Assembly: GCA_045597845.1 (NCBI GenBank)
Contig: JAZLKZ010000115.1
Span: forward strand, 1 to 22,355
Direction of reading: 5' to 3'
Length of the DNA stretch: 22,355 nucleotides
Source: Colimorpha sp045597845
GTDB lineage: Bacteria; Bacteroidota; Bacteroidia; Bacteroidales; P3
Under the pieces are notes generated by a model. That model did not search any database. It had not been told where the DNA came from and saw only the letters and a list, made by a program, of their open reading frames with translations. Below, one piece after another: positions 15,448 through 22,355 of this stretch. Position 1 is the first letter of the stretch. Every line of letters starts with the position of its first letter. The position numbers and the translations under genes were made by a program.

Positions 15448-15518
15448 CAAATTATAAATGTTGAATTTGAAATGTTTAAAAAAATTGGAATAGAATAGAG
15501 TAATATATTAATAATCAT

Positions 15519-15733
15519 AGCGTTCGTCGCTGTTCTGAAAACATCCTAAAGTTTGGCCACTAAAGGAATCAATCTCAGATGACAGTAACGAATGCCTACG
15601 TGAGTAACGTGGGCATTCTCTGTCTGAGATTGAGGGTTAGGCCAAACACCCAGGATGTGGACGAGGTTGTCCACGTTTATTTTGTGTTTGGCTGAATTGT
15701 TTTTAGGTAAATGACGGGCGTACCTAAAAACAA
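15519..15733 (+). promoter_or_regulatory. Highly structured leader before the N6-methyltransferase, possible riboregulator
   Basis: Nested and alternative inverted repeats fill the bases before the methyltransferase. A small hairpin is at 15519-15531. A rod at 15541-15658 has four nested helices: 15541-15547 with 15652-15658 (7 bp), 15551-15558 with 15640-15647 (8 bp), 15569-15579 with 15623-15633 (11 bp), and 15590-15601 with 15607-15618 (12 bp including one G-U, loop GAGTA). GTGGAC/GTCCAC (15657-15662, 15669-15674) forms a hairpin, and a 13-bp helix 15697-15709 with 15721-15733 ends 7 bases before the ATG. GCCAAACAC at 15641-15649 can instead pair with GTGTTTGGC at 15684-15692, breaking the 8-bp rod helix. 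A tiny frame, MTGVPKNK (15711-15737), ends just before the gene. It matches no riboswitch I know. Confidence 0.5.
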
Positions 15734-15740
15734 GTAGAAA

Positions 15741-17159
15741 ATGGCAGAACATGTCAAAAATCATGGTCGTGTCTATACGCCCAACCATATCGTAAATCTA
15801 ATCCTCAATTTTAGCGGTTATAGTACTGCCAAAATATTACAAAAACACATCATCGACAATAGTTGTGGCGATGGTGCTTTCCTTGTTGAAATAGTAAACC
15901 TATATTGTTCTTGTTTTCTTCAACAAAATAGTGACTTATCCATTCTGAAGTACGAATTAGAAACTTACATCCACGGCATTGAATTGGACGAAACAGAATG
16001 TGAAAAATGTAAAACCAATCTTGATAAAGTCGCAGAAAAATTCAGAATAAACAGCGTTAAATGGAATATACTAAACGCTGATACTCTTACAGTTGACAAT
16101 TTTAACGAAAAGATGGATTTTGTGTTTGGAAACCCACCATACGTACGAGTTCACAATCTTGAAAGTAACTATGATGCGGTAAAGAAATTCAAATTTGCCG
16201 AAGATGGGATGACTGACCTTTTTATTGTCTTTTTTGAAATCGGATTTAAAATGCTGGCGAAAAATGGAACAATGTGCTTGATTACACCAAGTTCGTGGTT
16301 AAGTAGTTTAGCAGGGGAAAACCTTCGAAAGTATGTTTTTACACATCATAATTTGTCGGGAGTGATAGATTTAGGACACTATCAACCATTTGAAGCGACA
16401 ACATACACACTCATTTCTCGATTTTCTAAATCACAATGTTTCAATAAAATAGAATATTTCAATTTTGATGACAACATACTTGATAAATGTTTTCAAGACA
16501 GCATACCTTATGACAATATTAAAATAGGGAGGAATTTCTATCTGTCTAAAAATGAAAACCTTGAACTGCTAAGAAAAATAAAGACAACGTATTCTTACCC
16601 ATACGTGTCGGTAAAAAATGGATTTGCAACGCTCGCTGATAAAGTTTTCATTGGTGATTTCGATTTTTCTGATGGCACAATCAAGATTCTTAAGGCTTCA
16701 ACCGGGAAATGGAGCAAGTGTATTTATCCGTACGATAATAATGGTAAACCATTAGAGCAAAGCGGATTTATGAAAAATAAAGATGCTTATGAATACCTTT
16801 TGCAGCATCAAGACAAACTCGCCAAAGGCAGAGATATAAAAGAAAACAAATATTGGTATCTGTTTGGTCGCACGCAAGCACTAAAAGATGTGTCGAAAAC
16901 GAAATACGCCATTAATACAATTCTCAAAGATATGAAAAGCATCAAACTGGAAATAGTACCAGAAGGATGTGGCATTTATAGTGGACTTTATATCCTGACA
17001 AACATAGAGTTTGAGTTAATCAGTCAACTTATTTATTCAGAAGATTTTATCACCTACATACGCCTTCTGAAAAATTATAAAAGCGGAGGTTACTACACCT
17101 ATGCTTCAAAAGATTTAGAACAATATTTGAATTATAAATTGACAGAAAAATATGGATAA
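15741..17159 (+). CDS. N6-adenine DNA methyltransferase, gamma class (TaqI/Eco57I-like), type II
   Basis: 472 residues. It transfers a methyl group from SAM to adenine in a restriction site. GRVYTPNHIVNLIL at 9-22 is the motif X segment typical of this class, IIDNSCGDGAFL at 37-48 is SAM-binding motif I, and FGNPPYVRV has the catalytic NPPY at 131-134. After the core, about 270-472 is the target-recognition part (YPYVSVKNGFATLADKVFI, then YWYLFGRTQALKDV), as in other type II gamma enzymes. Its last 8 bases overlap the next gene, the presumed endonuclease. Strongly AT-rich compared with rho and ltaE upstream, which suggests acquisition by transfer. The recognition sequence cannot be read off. 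Confidence 0.92.
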   Translation: MAEHVKNHGRVYTPNHIVNLILNFSGYSTAKILQKHIIDNSCGDGAFLVEIVNLYCSCFLQQNSDLSILKYELETYIHGIELDETECEKCKTNLDKVAEKFRINSVKWNILNADTLTVDNFNEKMDFVFGNPPYVRVHNLESNYDAVKKFKFAEDGMTDLFIVFFEIGFKMLAKNGTMCLITPSSWLSSLAGENLRKYVFTHHNLSGVIDLGHYQPFEATTYTLISRFSKSQCFNKIEYFNFDDNILDKCFQDSIPYDNIKIGRNFYLSKNENLELLRKIKTTYSYPYVSVKNGFATLADKVFIGDFDFSDGTIKILKASTGKWSKCIYPYDNNGKPLEQSGFMKNKDAYEYLLQHQDKLAKGRDIKENKYWYLFGRTQALKDVSKTKYAINTILKDMKSIKLEIVPEGCGIYSGLYILTNIEFELISQLIYSEDFITYIRLLKNYKSGGYYTYASKDLEQYLNYKLTEKYG

Positions 17160-17859
17160 TCAAGAATTTCTAACGGTAGTCGGGAACTCTTTTAGAAAGT
17201 TCCTCGAAACAGGTTCACGTAGTAACGAAAAATTGAAAATCCTGCATGGTGCGATTGCTGAAGATTTGAAAAGTCGCTTGGGAGCTGACTACTCAATACA
17301 ATCGCTTGGAATCGGCAATGGGAAAGAGGTGAAAATTGACGGTCGCTACATAGACAAGGCTGTTGATATAACCATTCTAAAAGGCGTAAAGCCAATTGCA
17401 GGAATAGGAGTAAAATTTGTTATGCAGAACTACTCGCAAAACTCAAATAACTATTTTGAAAATATGTTGGGTGAGACGGCGAATATTCGTTGTGCCAATA
17501 TCCCTTATTTCCAAATATTTATCATCCCAGACAAGCTACCTTACTACAAAAACGATGGCACGTTTCAGAAATGGGAAGAATTTACCACACATAACTCTGC
17601 TAAATATCTTACTTTGTCGAAAGACGATATTCAGACATCTATTCATACGCCAACAAAAACACTTCTGTTTGTCATACATCTGCCTGAAATAGAGGAAGAG
17701 ATACATGACAAAAAGGAATACACAATGTATTATTCAAACTACGCTAATATATGCGTACACGAATCAGAAGTTGAATATGGTGAGTTTTCTTCAGCGGTCA
17801 TTTATAATGATTATGTGACTTTTGCGGAGAAGGTGGCTCATTATATCAAGTTTTTGTAA
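17152..17859 (+). CDS. Putative type II restriction endonuclease partnered with the N6-methyltransferase
   Basis: 235 residues. Its ATG overlaps the methyltransferase stop (ATGGATAA), so the two are translationally coupled, the usual layout of a type II pair. The core EVKIDGRYIDKAVDITI, then PIAGIGVKFVMQNYSQNSNNYFENMLGETANI, looks like a PD-(D/E)XK nuclease: Asp72 and Lys88 are in place, but the position expected to hold the second acidic residue is Gly86. Some restriction enzymes of this look carry the acidic residue elsewhere (Glu59 is one candidate), so this need not mean loss of activity. I cannot name the family or cut site. AT-rich like its partner. It ends 42 bases from the convergent glycyl-tRNA synthetase gene, with no clear terminator. 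Confidence 0.75.
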   Translation: MDNQEFLTVVGNSFRKFLETGSRSNEKLKILHGAIAEDLKSRLGADYSIQSLGIGNGKEVKIDGRYIDKAVDITILKGVKPIAGIGVKFVMQNYSQNSNNYFENMLGETANIRCANIPYFQIFIIPDKLPYYKNDGTFQKWEEFTTHNSAKYLTLSKDDIQTSIHTPTKTLLFVIHLPEIEEEIHDKKEYTMYYSNYANICVHESEVEYGEFSSAVIYNDYVTFAEKVAHYIKFL

Positions 17860-17901
17860 GATGTCTTTCCCCTCGCCCACAGTTCACCATTTTTATGCTA
17901 T

Positions 17902-19434
17902 TTACTGAACCTTGATGGGCTGGATGTGCTCGTGGAGGTAGGCGCGGAGGTTCTCGATGGGGATGCGCTCCTGTTTCATGGTGTCACGTTCGCGGATGGT
18001 CACTCCCTTTCCTTCAAGCGTCTCGTTGTCAACGGTGATGCAGTAGGGGGTACCGATGGCGTCCTGACGGCGATAGCGACGTCCGATGGCGTCTTTCTCG
18101 TCGTACTGCAGCATGAAGTCGTATTTCAACATATCGAAAATCTCGCGTGCCTTCTCGGGCAGACCGTCTTTCTTGACCAAAGGCAGGATGGCAGCCTTGT
18201 AGGGTGCCAAGATGGCGGGCAGACTCAACACCGTGCGGGTGCTGCCGTCTTCGAGCACTTCGTCCTTCAAGCCATGGCTGAAGATGGCGAGGAAGGTACG
18301 ATCGACGCCGATGGAGGTTTCGATGACGTAGGGAGTGTAGTTCTCGTTGAGTTCACTGTCGAAGTATTGCAACTTCTTGCCGCTGAACTCGCTATGACGA
18401 GAAAGGTCGAAATTGGTACGACTGTGGATGCCTTCCAACTCCTTGAATCCGAACGGGAATTCAAATTCGATGTCGGTGGCGGCGTTGGCATAGTGTGCCA
18501 GCTTCTCGTGGTCGTGGTAGCGGTAGCATTCGGCGGGAATGCCCAATGCAAGGTGCCATTTCAAGCGCTCTTCCTTCCAGTACTTGAACCATTCGAGTTC
18601 CTCGCCCGGGCGGACAAAGAACTGCATCTCCATCTGCTCGAATTCACGCATACGGAAGATGAACTGACGGGCTACGATTTCGTTGCGGAAAGCCTTGCCA
18701 ATCTGTGCGATACCGAAGGGGACTTTCATTCGGCCGCTCTTCTGTACGTTGAGGAAGTTGACGAAGATACCCTGAGCCGTTTCGGGGCGGAGGTAGATGG
18801 TGTCGCTGCCTTCGCTGACACTACCCATCTGGGTGGCGAACATGAGGTTGAACTGTCGCACCTCGGTCCAGTTGCGTGTGCCGCTGATGGGGCAAACGAT
18901 TTCGAGGTCAAGAATCATCTGGCGCAAACCTTCCAAGTCGTTGGCGTTCATGCACTCGCTGTATCGTGCGGTGATTTCGTCAATCTTCTTTTGGTGCTCC
19001 AACACACGAGGATTGGTGGAGAGGAACTGCTCCTTGTCGAAGGCGTCGCCGAAGCGTTTCTGCGCCTTTTCGACCTCTTTCTTGATTTTGTCCTCAATCT
19101 TGGCGATGTGGTCCTCAATCAAAACATCGGCACGATAGCGTTTCTTGCTGTCTTTGTTGTCGATAAGTGGGTCGTTGAAGGCATCCACATGGCCGGAGGC
19201 CTTCCAAATCTTGGGATGCATGAAGATGGCGGAATCGATGCCCACAATGTTTTCGTGGTACTGCACCATGGATTTCCACCAATATTGTTTTATGTTGTTC
19301 TTGAGTTCAACGCCCAATTGACCATAGTCGTAAACAGCGCCGAGTCCGTCGTAGATTTCGCTTGATGGGAAAATAAAGCCGTATTCCTTGGCATGAGAAA
19401 CGACTTTCTTGAAAGCATCTTCTTGATTTGCCAT
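17902..19434 (-). CDS. glyQS: Glycine--tRNA ligase, eukaryote/archaeal-type single chain
   Basis: 510 residues, an alpha2 class II synthetase rather than the two-subunit GlyQ/GlyS form. It charges tRNA-Gly with glycine. The N-terminal GFIFPSSEIYDGLGAVYDYGQLGVELK is the family start and contains motif 1-like contacts. RPETAQGIF at 216-224 and FRNE at 249-252 (motif 2) bind ATP and glycine, and GVDRT at 376-380 is motif 3. The C-terminal anticodon-binding domain covers about 400-505. An insertion with a coiled-coil look (about 105-165, DHIAKIEDKIKKEVEKAQKRF) lies where this type carries its tRNA-contacting insert. A 479-residue open frame on the opposite strand is an artefact of this gene. Confidence 0.97.
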   Translation of the reverse strand: MANQEDAFKKVVSHAKEYGFIFPSSEIYDGLGAVYDYGQLGVELKNNIKQYWWKSMVQYHENIVGIDSAIFMHPKIWKASGHVDAFNDPLIDNKDSKKRYRADVLIEDHIAKIEDKIKKEVEKAQKRFGDAFDKEQFLSTNPRVLEHQKKIDEITARYSECMNANDLEGLRQMILDLEIVCPISGTRNWTEVRQFNLMFATQMGSVSEGSDTIYLRPETAQGIFVNFLNVQKSGRMKVPFGIAQIGKAFRNEIVARQFIFRMREFEQMEMQFFVRPGEELEWFKYWKEERLKWHLALGIPAECYRYHDHEKLAHYANAATDIEFEFPFGFKELEGIHSRTNFDLSRHSEFSGKKLQYFDSELNENYTPYVIETSIGVDRTFLAIFSHGLKDEVLEDGSTRTVLSLPAILAPYKAAILPLVKKDGLPEKAREIFDMLKYDFMLQYDEKDAIGRRYRRQDAIGTPYCITVDNETLEGKGVTIRERDTMKQERIPIENLRAYLHEHIQPIKVQ

Positions 19435-19514
19435 GATTTATAATTAAGAATTAAAAATTTAAAAATAAGAGTAGTGGTAGAGAATAATAGTTATTCATCA
19501 AATTATTGAAAATG

Positions 19515-19522
19515 CAAATTTA
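19515..19522 (-). promoter_or_regulatory. Candidate -7 box of the glycyl-tRNA synthetase gene
   Basis: Minus-strand TAAATTTG followed by C fits TAnnTTTG. There is no good TTG at 19-21 bases upstream. It gives a leader of about 75 bases that includes the A-rich stretch just before the start codon. Confidence 0.5.
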
Positions 19523-19596
19523 CGAAAAAAAAGTGAACGAAATGGATGTTAATTTGTGTATATATAATTATTCTATAATAATTGGGATTTTTTTGT

Positions 19597-19604
19597 TATC
19601 TTTG
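19597..19604 (+). promoter_or_regulatory. -7 box of the DUF4199-glycosyltransferase unit
   Basis: TATCTTTG followed by C lies 17 bases before the ATG, so the leader is only about 10 bases. The -33 region lacks a clear TTG. Confidence 0.5.
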
Positions 19605-19621
19605 CATATTGCGACTATACT

Positions 19622-20170
19622 ATGGGTAAAGTATTAAGACAATACAAATCAACAATCTATGGAAATTACCGCAAGGCTTACCTGAAGTGCGGTATTGTGG
19701 TTGGACTATCGGCGGCGTTGCTGATGCTGTTTTTGTGGATGATAAGAGTTGACGACAGCAGGTTTGAGCCGTGCGGCTGGGAGATTGAACTGATCTTTGC
19801 CGTGGTGATTGGCTTTGGATGCTATCGCTACCGCAAATCACTTCCAAAAGAGAAAGTTACGTTCAAAGAACTGATGCTTTTTGGTCTCGGTAGTGGCGTT
19901 GTGGGTGCCGCCATCTATGGATTGCTTTTGGTACTGATGTGCGCAACGGCTTTGCCTGGATTGACCGAGGCTTTTGCCGAAGGAAGAATTTCAGTAATGC
20001 CTTCTGGCGATGAAAGCTTCGAAGCCAAACAGGCTATAGATACGGTGCGCGGCTATACCGCTGGCGACTGGGGCTTTATTGGTGGCTTCCGCGCGGCAGT
20101 GATGTCGGTGCTGATTGCCTTTCTGGCTGCAATTGTGTTGCGTACCGAAAAAGGTGAAGTCGTAAGTTGA
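19622..20170 (+). CDS. DUF4199 membrane protein
   Basis: 182 residues with four likely membrane segments: KCGIVVGLSAALLMLFLWMI, EIELIFAVVIGFGCYRY, LMLFGLGSGVVGAAIYGLLLVLM and AAVMSVLIAFLAAIVL. A soluble stretch between the third and fourth is rich in charged residues (EAFAEGRISVMPSGDESFEAKQAIDT). This is the layout of DUF4199, a Bacteroidetes family of unknown role often found beside a family 2 glycosyltransferase, as here: the next gene's ATG is 29 bases after its stop. It may assist transfer of a lipid-linked sugar, but only the gene pairing suggests this. Confidence 0.85.
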   Translation: MGKVLRQYKSTIYGNYRKAYLKCGIVVGLSAALLMLFLWMIRVDDSRFEPCGWEIELIFAVVIGFGCYRYRKSLPKEKVTFKELMLFGLGSGVVGAAIYGLLLVLMCATALPGLTEAFAEGRISVMPSGDESFEAKQAIDTVRGYTAGDWGFIGGFRAAVMSVLIAFLAAIVLRTEKGEVVS

Positions 20171-20199
20171 CAAACAACGTAAAACTAAAAACTAAAAAA

Positions 20200-21153
20200 A
20201 TGGATATTTCGATAGTAGTACCGCTATTCAATGAGGACGAATCTTTGCCACACCTGGCAGAATGGATCGACAAGGTAATGGCAGAACATGGTTTCAGCTA
20301 CGAAGTTGTCATGGTTGACGATGGCAGCAAGGACAAATCATGGAGCGTGATAGAAGATTTGCACGCCAAAAACCCCGCATACAAAGGCATCAAGTTTCGC
20401 CGCAACTATGGCAAGTCTGCCGCTTTGAACGTAGGCTTTGCCGCCGTACAAGGCGACGTAGTCATTACCATGGACGCCGATTTGCAAGACAGTCCCGATG
20501 AAATCCCAGAGTTGTATCGTATGATCAAAGAAGACGGCTACGATTTGGTAAGCGGCTGGAAAAAAGTTCGTTACGATTCAAAGATTGCCAAGAATATTCC
20601 TTCCAAGTTCTTCAACTGGACTACCCGCAAGATGAGCGGAATCAAACTGCACGACTTCAACTGCGGCCTTAAAGCCTACAGAAAAGATGTGGTGAAGAGC
20701 ATCGAGGTTTACGGAGAGATGCACCGATATATTCCCGTAATCGCCAAGTGGGCAGGTTTCTCCAAGATAGGGGAGAAGGTGGTGCAACACCGCAAGCGTG
20801 AGTTCGGCACGACCAAGTTCGGCATGAATCGTTTTGTGAACGGCTATCTGGATTTGATGAGCATCATGTTCATGTCCAAGTTCGGCAAACAGCCGATGCA
20901 CTTCTTCGGTTTGATTGGTTCTTGCTCTTTCATTTTGGGTTTCATCGCCTTGATTGTGGTGGTCATCTTGAGATTGTGCCATATCATCAGTTTAACTACA
21001 AGCGTATGGTTCTATCTCTCGATGTTCTTTGCCTTGGTGGGACTGGTGCTGTTTTTGGCAGGTTTCCTGGGCGAACTCATCTGCAGAAACTCTACCACAA
21101 GAAACCAATATCTGATTGAAAAGGAACTGAAATCTGTGAACAGTGAGCAGTAA
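20200..21153 (+). CDS. Membrane-anchored GT2 glycosyltransferase (GtrB/DPM1-like)
   Basis: 317 residues. The GT-A domain starts at once (MDISIVVPLFNEDESL), with VDDGSKD at 39-45 binding the nucleotide, the metal-binding MDADLQD with DAD at 92-94, and FNCGLKAYRKDV, GEMHRYIPV and KREFGTTKFG, as in enzymes that put a sugar on polyprenyl phosphate (DPM1, GtrB, ArnC). Two membrane helices follow at about 236-258 and 269-292. It probably makes an undecaprenyl-phosphate-linked sugar for modification of surface glycans. A TTG start 33 bases upstream is possible, but the Met chosen begins exactly at the conserved beta strand and follows an A-rich leader. It is in one unit with the DUF4199 gene. Confidence 0.93.
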   Translation: MDISIVVPLFNEDESLPHLAEWIDKVMAEHGFSYEVVMVDDGSKDKSWSVIEDLHAKNPAYKGIKFRRNYGKSAALNVGFAAVQGDVVITMDADLQDSPDEIPELYRMIKEDGYDLVSGWKKVRYDSKIAKNIPSKFFNWTTRKMSGIKLHDFNCGLKAYRKDVVKSIEVYGEMHRYIPVIAKWAGFSKIGEKVVQHRKREFGTTKFGMNRFVNGYLDLMSIMFMSKFGKQPMHFFGLIGSCSFILGFIALIVVVILRLCHIISLTTSVWFYLSMFFALVGLVLFLAGFLGELICRNSTTRNQYLIEKELKSVNSEQ

Positions 21154-21251
21154 ACTCCCGAAAGAGGATTATATATGAAATGAATGACCGACATCTTGTG
21201 TCAAACGCCTAATGGCTTAAAACCTAAAACTTTAAAACTTAAAACTTCAAA

Positions 21252-22352
21252 ATGAGTTTACAGTGTGGAATCGTAGGACTGCCCAATGTGGGCAAGTCAA
21301 CTCTTTTCAACTGCTTGAGCAACGCTAAGGCTCAGGCTGCCAATTTCCCTTTTTGTACTATTGAACCCAACGTGGGCGTGATTACGGTGCCCGACGAACG
21401 TCTGAACAAACTTGTGGAGATGGAGCGTCCCGCAAGTGTGGTGCCTGCCACGGTGGAGATTGTTGACATAGCCGGACTTGTGAAAGGCGCTTCGAAAGGC
21501 GAAGGTCTCGGCAACAAGTTTTTGGGCGACATTCGCAGCACCGATGCTATCATCCATGTGTTGCGTTGCTTTGATGACGACAATGTTACGCACGTAGATG
21601 GCAGTGTGGATCCCATACGCGACAAACAGACCATCGACTTGGAATTGCAGTTCAAAGATTTGGAAACCATCGAAAATCGCTACGACAAGGAAGCCAAGAA
21701 AGCAAAAGCCGGTGGTGATGCCAAAGCCAAGAAACTTGTGGAAGTGATGGACCTTTACCGAGAAGCATTGCTTTCGGGCAAGAGCGCGCGTACCGTTGCT
21801 TTGGAAGACAGTCAGTTGGAAGCGGCAAAGGATTTGATGCTCCTCACCGCAAAGCCTATTTTGTATGTCTGTAACGTTGACGAAGGCTCTGTGGTGAAAG
21901 GCAACAAATATGTTGAGGCCGTGAAAGAGGCCGTGAAGGACGAAGATGCTGAGGTTCTGATTATTGGTGCTGGCATCGAAGCCGACATTGCGGAACTCGA
22001 GACCTACGAAGAAAAACAAATGTTTCTTGAAGATTTGGGACTGAAAGAATCGGGCGTGAACCGATTGATCAAAGCGGCGTACAAACTGCTCAACTTGCAG
22101 ACCTTCCTGACCGCCGGTCCCAAGGAATGTCGTGCCTGGACTTTCAAGAAGGGCATGAAGGCTCCACAGACGGCGGGTATCATCCACAGCGACTTCGAGC
22201 GTGGTTTCATCCGTGCCGAGGTCATCAAATATGAAGATTATGTGTCGCTGGGCAGTGAAGCGAAATGCCGAGAAGCCGGAAAAATCGCCGTAGAAGGCAA
22301 GGACTATGTTGTACAGGACGGTGATATCATGCACTTTAGATTCAATGTCTAA
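21252..22352 (+). CDS. ychF: YchF/Ola1-family ribosome-binding ATPase
   Basis: 366 residues, complete, ending 3 bases before the window edge. The P-loop GLPNVGKST is at 9-17, the switch DIAGLVKGAS at 72-81, and NVDE at 208-211 stands where GTPases have NKxD; this change gives YchF proteins their ATP preference. A coiled-coil insert (about 130-195, with YDKEAKKAKAGGDAKAKKL) and a C-terminal TGS domain (about 282-364, LLNLQTFLTAGPKECRAWTFKKGMKAPQTAG) complete the family layout. It binds ribosomes and is linked to translation control and stress response. The 98-base gap upstream is A-rich (repeated AAAACTT) and holds no hairpin or clear promoter box. Confidence 0.97.
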   Translation: MSLQCGIVGLPNVGKSTLFNCLSNAKAQAANFPFCTIEPNVGVITVPDERLNKLVEMERPASVVPATVEIVDIAGLVKGASKGEGLGNKFLGDIRSTDAIIHVLRCFDDDNVTHVDGSVDPIRDKQTIDLELQFKDLETIENRYDKEAKKAKAGGDAKAKKLVEVMDLYREALLSGKSARTVALEDSQLEAAKDLMLLTAKPILYVCNVDEGSVVKGNKYVEAVKEAVKDEDAEVLIIGAGIEADIAELETYEEKQMFLEDLGLKESGVNRLIKAAYKLLNLQTFLTAGPKECRAWTFKKGMKAPQTAGIIHSDFERGFIRAEVIKYEDYVSLGSEAKCREAGKIAVEGKDYVVQDGDIMHFRFNV

Positions 22353-22355
22353 ATA

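Noticed and set aside
15641..15692. Integron attC site
   Set aside because: The arms GCCAAAC/GTTTGGC do not fit the RYYYAAC/GTTRRRY rule, and no integrase or gene cassettes are present.
15519..15733. Known riboswitch (SAM, T-box) or 6S RNA
   Set aside because: None of the consensus cores that I know is present, and there is no terminator that would make it a free-standing RNA. A covariance-model search would decide.
17926..19365. 479-residue open frame on the plus strand opposite the glycyl-tRNA synthetase
   Set aside because: It is the shadow of a highly conserved gene with GC-biased third positions; its protein is low in recognisable motifs and no promoter or start signal is evident.
20167..20199. 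Upstream TTG start for the glycosyltransferase
   Set aside because: It adds a basic, unconserved stretch and overlaps the preceding gene; the ATG at 20200 starts at the conserved first strand.

Overview
The window looks like chromosomal DNA from a Bacteroidales member, plausibly Prevotella or a near relative. The grounds are the repeated -7 box TAnnTTTG in front of genes and tRNAs, the A-rich leaders with weak Shine-Dalgarno signals, a secreted dipeptidyl peptidase IV, a Rho factor with a very long disordered insert, and a DUF4199 gene next to a membrane-anchored family 2 glycosyltransferase. Species cannot be fixed from the sequence alone.

Layout. 1-2543: the end of an unrecognised gene (+), then a uridine phosphorylase-type enzyme and a secreted Thr/Ser/Arg-Pro low-complexity protein (both -). 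2785-5172: tRNA-Ser(CGA) with promoter and terminator, then dipeptidyl peptidase IV. 5185-8204 (-): an AT-rich type II restriction-modification operon, written in transcription order as endonuclease (Eco47II/Sau96I-like, probably GGNCC), C5-cytosine methyltransferase and a NUDIX hydrolase. The endonuclease frame is shifted at an A8 run. 8463-8621 (-): tRNA-Glu(CTC). 8633-11444 (-): SulP transporter, YebC and a DUF1294 membrane protein, probably one operon. 11585-12069 (-): glycine cleavage H protein, divergent from rho and threonine aldolase (12100-15268, +). 15440-17859 (+): a second AT-rich restriction-modification pair, an N6-adenine methyltransferase overlapping a putative endonuclease, behind a roughly 290-base leader rich in inverted repeats. 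17902-19434 (-): glycyl-tRNA synthetase. 19597-22352 (+): DUF4199 protein, GT2 glycosyltransferase and the YchF ATPase.

How it fits together. Most genes are housekeeping: translation (two tRNAs, GlyRS, YebC, YchF), termination (Rho), one-carbon and glycine metabolism (GcvH, threonine aldolase), nucleotide salvage and clean-up (uridine phosphorylase, NUDIX), peptide use (DPP IV) and anion uptake (SulP). Two restriction-modification systems of different chemistry interrupt this backbone and are visibly more AT-rich, which suggests horizontal acquisition.

The most promising new signals are the structured leader before the N6-methyltransferase, which has two mutually exclusive helices, and the A8-tract frameshift in the Eco47II-like endonuclease. 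Removing one A there restores a plausible C-terminus that ends 11 bases before the methyltransferase start.
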